Positions 1 to 5,206 of a DNA stretch of 12,474 nucleotides are shown in pieces. This stretch comes from CAYZNE01 sp964461035 (GTDB taxonomy: Archaea; Nanobdellota; Nanobdellia; Woesearchaeales; CAYZNE01): the NCBI GenBank assembly GCA_964461035.1, contig CAYWRI010000030.1, positions 1 to 12,474 of the forward strand, given 5' to 3'. Made by a program: the position numbers and the translations under genes. The notes beneath the pieces were generated by a model. That model had not been told where the DNA came from. It worked only from the letters and a program-made list of their open reading frames with translations, and made no database searches. Each line of letters begins with the position of its first letter. The stretch's first letter is position 1.

Positions 1-617
1 TAAAGAGTTTTAATAACATTTTCAAAATATTCTTTAGATTTTTCATTTGCTTTTTCAAGAAGATCTATAACTTTACCATCAAAATGTTTAGGTATTAAAT
101 CTACTTGTTGAGGTTTGTAAGATACAATAATTTCTTTTTTCGTTAATTTTTCAAAAAACGCTTGAGATTCAGAACCTTTAAAATAATCTATTATTTCCTT
201 ATTTGATACTTCTGAATCAAATTTTCCAAGATTTGGCTTGAGAAGTCCTGCAAGTATTTTTAATGCAGTTGATTTACCAATACCATTTCTTCCAATAATA
301 CCAACTGTTTTTCCAAATACGGGAATCGGAAGATTGTATAATGCAAATCCATTTTTTGAATATCTGTGAATTGGTGCTTGATTAAGTTCTGAAGGAAGAT
401 TTACAATGCTTAATGCATGAAAAGGACATTTTTTTACACAAATAGAGCATTTGTCAATGCATAGTGCTTCATCTATTATTATCTTTTTATCGTTTTCATC
501 AATAATTATGCATTCAGCATCTCCCGACCTATTTATAGGACAAACCGCTCTACACAAATAATTTCCACATTTTATTGGATTACATTTACTTTTATCTACA
601 ACAGCTATTCTTACCAA
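1..617 (-). CDS. abce1: ABCE1/Rli1 ribosome-recycling ATPase, N-terminal part (3' end outside window)
   Basis: ABCE1 is the soluble twin-ATPase that splits archaeal ribosomes after termination. The visible 205 residues hold the N-terminal iron-sulfur domain and the start of the first nucleotide-binding domain. Cluster I cysteines are C12, C17, C22 and C26 (CP at 26-27); cluster II are C53, C57, C60 and C64 (CP at 64-65). The family-typical HRY..NGF..Y..PIP stretch is at 84-99, and Walker A (GRNGIGKST) at about 109-117, followed by ALKILAG. The gene runs off the left edge within the first ATPase domain. The start is taken as TTG at 617-615: an in-frame TGA lies seven codons upstream with no other start between, and GTGAT (628-624), complementary to the 16S 3' end, sits 6 nt before it. 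Both clusters have one more residue than usual between the second and third cysteine (cluster I) or first and second (cluster II). Family assignment is very secure; the spacing difference is seen directly. Confidence 0.96.
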   Translation of the reverse strand, partial: MVRIAVVDKSKCNPIKCGNYLCRAVCPINRSGDAECIIIDENDKKIIIDEALCIDKCSICVKKCPFHALSIVNLPSELNQAPIHRYSKNGFALYNLPIPVFGKTVGIIGRNGIGKSTALKILAGLLKPNLGKFDSEVSNKEIIDYFKGSESQAFFEKLTKKEIIVSYKPQQVDLIPKHFDGKVIDLLEKANEKSKEYFENVIKTL

Positions 618-623
618 TTTATT

Positions 624-658
624 ATCACAGACTCAAGGAAATATACTAATTTTATAAA
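624..658 (-). promoter_or_regulatory. TATA box and Shine-Dalgarno for abce1
   Basis: On the minus strand TTTATAAA (658-651) is preceded by an A-rich CAAAAC-like BRE. By the usual archaeal spacing, transcription should start near 628, giving a leader of roughly 11 nt that just contains GTGAT (628-624) ahead of the TTG start at 617. No experimental start is known; the spacing is inferred from archaeal promoter rules. Confidence 0.6.
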
Positions 659-791
659 GTTTTGTACATTTAAAGCTTGACCAGAATAATAAAAAATACT
701 GCTTTGAAGAAAACGATTAATATCAGAATATTTAGAAAAAAAGGTTTAACCTCACAGAGCCATATTAACCACAATTAAGTAGTTACAAAAC

Positions 792-806
792 CGAAAGATT
801 TAAATA
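792..806 (+). promoter_or_regulatory. BRE/TATA promoter, predicted leaderless, for the zincin-like gene
   Basis: CGAAAG (792-797) followed by TTTAAATA (799-806) is a close match to an archaeal BRE/TATA pair. The box centre lies about 26 nt before the ATG at 829, so the transcript should begin at or next to the start codon. No Shine-Dalgarno is visible, which agrees with a leaderless message and favours ATG 829 over the in-frame ATG at 841. Confidence 0.75.
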
Positions 807-828
807 CTAATAATTATTAATTTATTTT

Positions 829-1530
829 ATGTCAGAATATATGTCACTTTCAGAATTAAATTCGTATAAAAAACTCATACAACCTTTTTCACTTTCAGAA
901 TTAAATTCGTATAAAAAACTCATACAAACTTCTAATGATTTTTCAAGTATGGGAATATGGTATACAAATAAAATGACTTTGAAGAATATTCAAGAAAGAA
1001 TAATTCTTCCTCAAGGAACCAGAGTAAAATATGCTAATCCAATAGACAGCAAATTGATATTTGTAACAGATAATTCTCTTTTTAATACTACATTAGGTCA
1101 AGTTAGTTATAATCATAATGAAGAAAACCAAACACTTGATTGTATAATTGATGCATATTCGGGTTCAGATACAAAGCATAAATTTGTTATGGGACATGAA
1201 GAAGGACATATTGCAGATAAAACTGGAAATTTAGTAGTATTATGGAATGCTGCAAAACAATTAGGATATGAATTTAGTTGTTTTAGTGAAGAATATGCTA
1301 AAGCATCTGATAATTCTACCCAAAAAATGTTTTATGGTGGTTATACTGAAGATGATCTTCAAAAATCTTGGAAAAAACCATTTAATGAACAAGAATTATT
1401 AGCACATATTGGAGGATTTATAACATTAATTAAAGCAAATGTTAATCCAGATTTAATCAGAAAATTTGAACAAGCCATTAGGAGTAATTCCGAATCTCAT
1501 GTCAGAACAATATTAGAAAGAAACACTTAA
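829..1530 (+). CDS. Hypothetical zincin-like protein with HExxH motif
   Basis: I do not recognise the family. The 233-residue protein has no signal peptide or membrane segment and is probably cytoplasmic. Its main feature is HEEGH at 123-127 in the context KFVMGHEEGHIAD, which fits the HExxH zinc-binding helix of metallopeptidases; H123 and H127 would bind zinc and E124 would be the general base. A possible third ligand is E189 or H193 in the helix-like stretch EQELLAHIGGF (187-197), about 60 residues later, as in gluzincins. The layout recalls small ImmA/IrrE-type peptidases, but no helix-turn-helix domain is present. The N-terminus contains a perfect repeat of 13 residues (SLSELNSYKKLIQ at 6-18 and 21-33) produced by a DNA duplication. 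The gene stands alone with its own promoter. Peptidase activity is inferred from the motif only. Confidence 0.75.
   Translation: MSEYMSLSELNSYKKLIQPFSLSELNSYKKLIQTSNDFSSMGIWYTNKMTLKNIQERIILPQGTRVKYANPIDSKLIFVTDNSLFNTTLGQVSYNHNEENQTLDCIIDAYSGSDTKHKFVMGHEEGHIADKTGNLVVLWNAAKQLGYEFSCFSEEYAKASDNSTQKMFYGGYTEDDLQKSWKKPFNEQELLAHIGGFITLIKANVNPDLIRKFEQAIRSNSESHVRTILERNT
844..933 (+). repeat. 45-bp tandem duplication inside the zincin-like gene
   Basis: A 39-bp block at 844-882 recurs without mismatch at 889-927. Each copy is followed by a different 6-bp spacer (CCTTTT, then ACTTCT), giving a 45-bp period. The period is a multiple of three, so the frame is kept and 15 residues are added. Perfect identity, including third codon positions, points to a recent event. 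Confidence 0.95.
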
Positions 1531-1540
1531 GCCAAAATCC

Positions 1541-1553
1541 CTTCTTATTTTTT
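1541..1553 (+). terminator. Oligo-T tract after the zincin-like gene
   Basis: A T-rich run (CTTCTTATTTTTT) begins 11 nt after the stop codon with no strong hairpin, the form typical of archaeal intrinsic termination. Weak evidence in an AT-rich genome. Confidence 0.4.
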
Positions 1554-1621
1554 AGGAATTATTCTCAATTGCACCTAATATGGATTAAATATTATAAGAT
1601 ATTATGAATTATTAAACAAAA

Positions 1622-1648
1622 TTTATAAATTTAAAGAATTAGGTTGAT
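1622..1648 (+). promoter_or_regulatory. TATA box and possible ribosome site for the coiled-coil gene
   Basis: TTTATAAA (1622-1629) ends 23 nt before ATG 1653, which would make the message leaderless. The sequence AGGTTGAT (1641-1648), one mismatch from AGGTGAT, also lies 4 nt before that ATG and would work as a Shine-Dalgarno if transcription starts further upstream. Both readings place the start at ATG 1653 rather than the in-frame TTG at 1644, which lies inside the putative ribosome site. Confidence 0.55.
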
Positions 1649-1652
1649 AATT

Positions 1653-2108
1653 ATGGTTAATAATCTAAACAATTCAAACAATCAAAATAATTTAAATAAT
1701 ATGAATCAGAATTCTAATCAAACTAAGAATAATTCTCAAAAAAAACAAAATGATTCTCAAGACACACTTATAAAAAGTGTTTTTGAGTCATCTAAAAGAT
1801 TAAGAATTCTTGAAGATAGATATTCAACAATAAGAAAAAAAACTCAGCTAACAGATCAAAACATGCTTGAATCTAATAAACGTTTTAATGAAGAGATTAA
1901 AGCGATTAATGAAGAAATGGGTAAAATAAGAGTTTCTATTAATGAGATTACTGAAAAAATGGATCAATTAATATCTGAAGTCGGTGATGCAGCTAACCGT
2001 CAAGACCTTATAACTTTAAATAAATATGTTGACCTTTGGAGAAATATGAATTTTGTAACAAAAGAACAACTTGATCGTGAATTTGATAATCTTCGTTCAG
2101 ATAAGTAA
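1653..2108 (+). CDS. Asn-rich, coiled-coil hypothetical protein
   Basis: The 151-residue protein is not assigned to a named family. Residues 3-33 are almost entirely Asn, Gln, Ser and Lys and should be disordered. Residues about 40-112 are charged with regular hydrophobic positions (ILEDRYSTIRKK, then EEIKAINEEMGKIRVSINEI, then MDQLI), predicting a long helix or coiled coil. A distinct C-terminal segment follows at 116-144, containing RQDLITLNKYVDLW and NMNFVTKEQLDREF, which reads like a conserved helical interaction motif rather than random helix. There is no signal peptide, membrane segment or catalytic motif. A structural or adaptor role is inference. The start is ATG 1653, chosen on promoter and ribosome-site spacing; TTG 1644 would add three residues. 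It appears to be transcribed alone. Confidence 0.8.
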   Translation: MVNNLNNSNNQNNLNNMNQNSNQTKNNSQKKQNDSQDTLIKSVFESSKRLRILEDRYSTIRKKTQLTDQNMLESNKRFNEEIKAINEEMGKIRVSINEITEKMDQLISEVGDAANRQDLITLNKYVDLWRNMNFVTKEQLDREFDNLRSDK

Positions 2109-2152
2109 TTATTTATATCTATAACTAAAATACCAATATGTACAGAATGGAA

Positions 2153-2170
2153 TCTTTTTCTATTTTATTC
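2153..2170 (+). terminator. T-rich termination tract after the coiled-coil gene
   Basis: A pyrimidine-rich run with repeated T4-T5 blocks (TCTTTTTCTATTTTATTC) starts 44 nt after the stop codon. It fits archaeal oligo-T termination; no stem-loop accompanies it. Confidence 0.4.
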
Positions 2171-2435
2171 TAAGATCGTATTTTTATCATTCTTAATAAA
2201 TATAAACTGGTTGCGGACAAAAGTTTTTGGCATCATATTGCACTCTCGCTAAGTCTTATCTTTTTTCTTAAGTACTGTCGTCCTATGATTGCCAAGAAAT
2301 TCACAGAACTTGTTAAGCACATAAAAAATCAGAATTTTTATTGGCGCCGAACCCCGACAACGCACTTTATTCTTTATTTTAATCAGCTTACCCTGATTGC
2401 AACATACTAATTATTAATATTCGCAACTAAAATAT

Positions 2436-2452
2436 CCAAAAACTTTTAAATA
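2436..2452 (+). promoter_or_regulatory. BRE/TATA promoter, predicted leaderless, for the HIT operon
   Basis: CCAAAAAC (2436-2443) precedes TTTAAATA (2445-2452). The TATA box ends 20 nt before ATG 2473, placing the expected transcription start at the start codon. No ribosome site is visible. Confidence 0.75.
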
Positions 2453-2472
2453 AATTAAATGTTAATATTGAT

Positions 2473-3237
2473 ATGTCTCAACCTACTCAGGAAGAAATTC
2501 AGAATATGAGTCCCGAAGAAATTGCAGAAATGCAAAAAAAGAACTGTATATTCTGTAAAATGAAAGCTGGAGAAATACCAACTTACAAAGTCTATGAGGA
2601 TGAATTATGCTTTGCGATTCTAGATATAAATCCTGCTGATGATGGTCATGTTTTACTATTACCTAATTCTCACTATCAAATATTACCTCAAGTTCCTAAT
2701 GAAGTTTTAGGACATTTATTGTGTGTTGCTAAAAAAATTAGTCAAGCAATGCTTGTTTCATTGGGAGTTAAAGGAACCACAATTCTTTTTGAAATAGGTG
2801 AAGCAGCAGGTCAAAAATCACCTCACGTATTATTACATTTAATCCCAAGATATGAAGGAAAAATATTACTTCAACCTGAATATTCTAAAGTTGATCCTAT
2901 TGCTTATGATGAACTTCTTAAAAAATTAAGAGCACAATTACAGTATAATCCTAATACTCAACCTATTCAAAAAAAAGAATCTCCCCCCAAAAAAGAAGAA
3001 TCAGAAGAAAAAATACCTGAAAAAGAAATAAAATCAAAATCAAATAATTCAGAAACTAAAAAAGAGTTTGAAAAAGAAACAAAATTAGAAACAAATAATT
3101 CAAAAGTTAAAAATAAAAATTCTGAACAAGAAAAAAAAGAATCTAATAAAGGAAAAAATTCTGAGGATTCAGTTGAAATAGCAAAAGATGAAGCATCAAA
3201 TTTTGATCTTGATAAAATAAGTAAATTATTTAACTAA
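2473..3237 (+). CDS. HIT-fold protein lacking the catalytic histidine, with charged C-terminal tail
   Basis: HIT proteins are dimeric nucleotide-binding hydrolases or transferases whose middle His of the HxHxH motif is the nucleophile. This 254-residue protein has an N-terminal helix (about 8-22), then the HIT domain at about 24-150: NCIFC at 24-28, YKVYEDE at 38-44, the core strand DGHVLLLPNSHYQILPQVP and the signature SPHVLLHLIPRY at 117-127. In the signature H118 and H122 are kept but the middle position is L120, so the usual covalent catalysis should be lost. C25, C28, H67 and H118 form a complete GalT-like zinc site. Residues about 155-245 are a Lys/Glu/Asn/Ser-rich tail, probably disordered, ending in a short hydrophobic motif (FDLDKISKLF). 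It is the first gene of a two-gene operon with a second HIT protein 1 nt downstream. Fold assignment is secure; the function of the degenerate form is unknown. Confidence 0.9.
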   Translation: MSQPTQEEIQNMSPEEIAEMQKKNCIFCKMKAGEIPTYKVYEDELCFAILDINPADDGHVLLLPNSHYQILPQVPNEVLGHLLCVAKKISQAMLVSLGVKGTTILFEIGEAAGQKSPHVLLHLIPRYEGKILLQPEYSKVDPIAYDELLKKLRAQLQYNPNTQPIQKKESPPKKEESEEKIPEKEIKSKSNNSETKKEFEKETKLETNNSKVKNKNSEQEKKESNKGKNSEDSVEIAKDEASNFDLDKISKLFN

Positions 3238-3238
3238 A

Positions 3239-3790
3239 ATGACAAACTGCATAATATGTCAAGCAATAGAAAATAGGGGAGTTACTATCTATGAAGACGA
3301 TAGAATTGTTGCTCTTTTGTTAAGTAATGGTGTCTGTCTGGGTCATATAAAAATTGTTCCTAAAGAACATTATAATATTTTAGAGCAAGTTCCTGATGAA
3401 TTACTTAATTATTTAATTATGGCTGCAAATAAATTTGCAACTGTTTTATTTGAGGTCATGGGATTGCATGGAACTAATATTTTAATTCAAAATGGATTAA
3501 ATACAGGTCAAAAATTTCCTCATTTCTCTATTGACATTATACCTAGAAAAAGTGGTGATAATATTGATTTGCATTGGGAAACTAATAAAGCAAGTCATGA
3601 ATCTTTAGAGTCTTTTAAAAATATGATAATTGATGGATTATCAGGTAAATCTAATAATGTAACCTTAAATAATCCTGAATTGATTTCAGAGAAAGATGAA
3701 AATGATAAAAATGATAAAAATGATAAAAATAAAGATGTAGTGTCTGATCCTGATGACCTAAGAATAAAACATCTAAGATTTGTTCCTTAA
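3239..3790 (+). CDS. Second HIT-fold protein lacking the catalytic histidine
   Basis: This 183-residue partner of the preceding gene is a compact HIT domain at about 1-125, with NCIIC at 3-7, TIYEDDRI at 16-23, CLGHIKIVPKEHYNILEQVP and the signature FPHFSIDIIPRK at 93-104. The HxHxH positions read H95, S97 and D99: both the catalytic middle His and the last His are gone. C4, C7, H44 and H95 keep the zinc-type site. The fold core matches the upstream protein in order and spacing, so the two are paralogues from an old duplication. The C-terminal tail is charged and includes three NDK repeats (about 155-163). ATG 3239 starts one base after the upstream TAA with no ribosome site, so translation is probably coupled. 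HIT proteins dimerise, so a heterodimer with the neighbour is a reasonable inference. Confidence 0.88.
   Translation: MTNCIICQAIENRGVTIYEDDRIVALLLSNGVCLGHIKIVPKEHYNILEQVPDELLNYLIMAANKFATVLFEVMGLHGTNILIQNGLNTGQKFPHFSIDIIPRKSGDNIDLHWETNKASHESLESFKNMIIDGLSGKSNNVTLNNPELISEKDENDKNDKNDKNKDVVSDPDDLRIKHLRFVP
3701..3727 (+). repeat. Three 9-bp tandem repeats in the second HIT gene
   Basis: AATGATAAA occurs three times in a row, encoding Asn-Asp-Lys three times in the tail. The unit keeps the frame, so copy-number change would alter tail length only. Confidence 0.9.
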
Positions 3791-3800
3791 ATTAATATGA

Positions 3801-5138
3801 TTAAACAAAAAAGCTCTCTCCATCTGTAAAAATATGAATTTTTTTGTCTTTATAACCAATTATCTCACATAATTCTTTCATTGCTTCTGATTTTTTCTTA
3901 GTTCCATGAGCAGGAAAAACATATTCTGGTTTAACAAGATTTACTAAATCTCTTAAATCTTCCCTTCCCGCATGACCCGATACATGTACATCTCGAAATA
4001 TTCTAACTTTAAATTTATTCAATTGATTTTCAAGAAGTTCTCTATTAACAAAATTTTGTTCAACAGGAATTATTGTTGATGAAAATATTACGTGATCTCC
4101 TTCGTGAAATTTAAGCCATTTTCTATTAACAAGTTTTCCAAGAACAGATTGTGGTTCTCCTTGATGTCCTGTTACAACAAATAAATATTTTTCAGGATGA
4201 GCTGTTTTCTGAAAAAATCTTCTTATCTGAGAACCATACGTTACAACTTCACAATCTTTAGTAAAATCTACTAGACCAATGTCTTCTGCAGCTTTTACAT
4301 ATTTTGTTAAAGACCTACCCATTAAAATGATTTTTCTATTTAACTTTTTTCCCAGATGTATAATACTATTTAGTCTGGCTATATGACTTGAGAAAGTTGT
4401 TATTAAAACAACATTTCCCTCTGAATTTGTTCCAAGCATAACATCTTTTAACATTTCTCTTGCAATAGCTTCACTAGGTGTTTTTCTTGGGTCATCAGCA
4501 TATAATGAATCAACTATTAATGCTCTTAAATTATTACTTTCACCTATTTCTTCAAGTGCTTTATAGTTTGGTTTTTCTCCGAGAGTTGGATTATTATCAA
4601 ATTTAAAATCATTAGCATAAAGAACATCACCATATTTTGTTTTAACAAGAATCATTACTGTTTGTGGAACAGAATGTGTCATGTTAATAAATTCAATACT
4701 AAATGTATCAGATATTTTAAATTTTGAATTAACAGGTTTAGCAATTAATTTATTGGAAATGTCTATTTTTTCATCAATAAGTATTGCTTTTAATACTGCT
4801 ATTGTATATTTTGAACCATAAATATCTGCCTGAGGAAAATATGAAGCTAAAAAAGGAACAGCTCCAAGATGATCAAGATGTGCATGTGTTATCAATAATG
4901 CTTTAACACTTTTTAATTTATCTTCTATTTTCAAGATATTTGGAACGGCATCATGTTCAATTAAATCTCTGGAATCAATAGCATTCTTCATATCTTCATC
5001 CTGTGTAAAATTTATATAGTTCTCCATATGAAGACCCATATCTAATAAGATACATTCATTATCTACTTCTATTAAAGTGCAGTTTCTACCGATTTCTGAG
5101 AATCCGCCAACTGCAGTTATTTTTATTTTTTCTTTCAT
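3801..5138 (-). CDS. rnj: Archaeal RNase J, metallo-beta-lactamase/beta-CASP exoribonuclease
   Basis: RNase J enzymes degrade or trim RNA from the 5' end using two zinc ions. The 445 residues match the short archaeal form without the bacterial C-terminal extension. Seen motifs: the start GGFSEIGRNC at 11-20, motif I Asp in LLDMG (33), motif II THAHLDH with H85, H87, D89 and H90, motif III H155 in MTHSVPQ, and motif IV D177 in YANDFKF. The beta-CASP part has D210 in IVDSLY, GHQGEP at 324-329 and HVSGHAG at 385-391, followed by FPAHGT with H411. All metal ligands are present, so the enzyme should be active. ATG 5138 is supported by a TATA box 22 nt upstream with no leader. The gene converges on the HIT operon (10-nt gap) and is separated from the upstream protease by a T-tract, so it is its own unit. 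Confidence 0.96.
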   Translation of the reverse strand: MKEKIKITAVGGFSEIGRNCTLIEVDNECILLDMGLHMENYINFTQDEDMKNAIDSRDLIEHDAVPNILKIEDKLKSVKALLITHAHLDHLGAVPFLASYFPQADIYGSKYTIAVLKAILIDEKIDISNKLIAKPVNSKFKISDTFSIEFINMTHSVPQTVMILVKTKYGDVLYANDFKFDNNPTLGEKPNYKALEEIGESNNLRALIVDSLYADDPRKTPSEAIAREMLKDVMLGTNSEGNVVLITTFSSHIARLNSIIHLGKKLNRKIILMGRSLTKYVKAAEDIGLVDFTKDCEVVTYGSQIRRFFQKTAHPEKYLFVVTGHQGEPQSVLGKLVNRKWLKFHEGDHVIFSSTIIPVEQNFVNRELLENQLNKFKVRIFRDVHVSGHAGREDLRDLVNLVKPEYVFPAHGTKKKSEAMKELCEIIGYKDKKIHIFTDGESFFV

Positions 5139-5160
5139 TTTATATTTTAATAATGACTTT

Positions 5161-5180
5161 TATTTAAAAATCTTTGTAGA
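5161..5180 (-). promoter_or_regulatory. BRE/TATA promoter, predicted leaderless, for RNase J
   Basis: On the minus strand TTTAAATA (5168-5161) is preceded by an A-rich ACAAAGAT stretch. The box ends 22 nt before ATG 5138, so transcription should start at the start codon. The promoter overlaps the end of the termination region of the upstream giant gene. Confidence 0.75.
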
Positions 5181-5188
5181 AAATTGAT

Positions 5189-5205
5189 TTAAAAAAAGAA
5201 AATTG
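5189..5205 (-). terminator. Oligo-T tract after the giant peptidase-like gene
   Basis: Directly after the stop codon at 5209-5207 the minus strand reads CAATTTTCTTTTTTT, a T-run of seven within a T-rich stretch. This fits archaeal termination and separates the giant gene from RNase J. Confidence 0.5.
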
Positions 5206-5206
5206 T

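Larger units (their letters stand above)
2109..2472. other. 364-bp gap with a GC-rich island and a possible 41-codon ORF
   Basis: No recognisable gene is present. After a T-tract, the middle of the gap differs from its surroundings: 2341-2365 contains 17 G or C in 25 bases (including GGCGCC and ACCCCGAC), while the flanks are very AT-rich. A short hairpin follows, AATCAG (2381-2386) pairing with CTGATT (2393-2398) around a 6-nt loop. A plus-strand ORF from ATG 2285 to TAA 2410 would encode 41 residues starting MIAKKFTELVKHIKNQNFYW; its frame is open back to 2174 without a good start. TAATAAATATAAAC (2193-2206) could be a promoter element. Either a small structured RNA, a small gene or a decayed gene fits; I could not match it to SRP RNA, RNase P RNA or tRNA. 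Confidence 0.4.

Noticed and set aside
742..752. Palindrome AGGTTTAACCT upstream of the zincin-like gene as an operator
   Set aside because: The arms are only 5 bp, it lies about 40 bp before the BRE, and there is no second copy or linked regulator.
1644..1652. TTG 1644 as the start of the coiled-coil protein
   Set aside because: It overlaps the AGGTTGAT ribosome site and is too close to the TATA box; ATG 1653 fits both.
2109..2472. tRNA, SRP RNA or RNase P RNA in the gap
   Set aside because: No cloverleaf with a T-loop GTTCRA element, no SRP helix 8 motif and no RNase P GAGGAAAGTCC-type core could be found on either strand.
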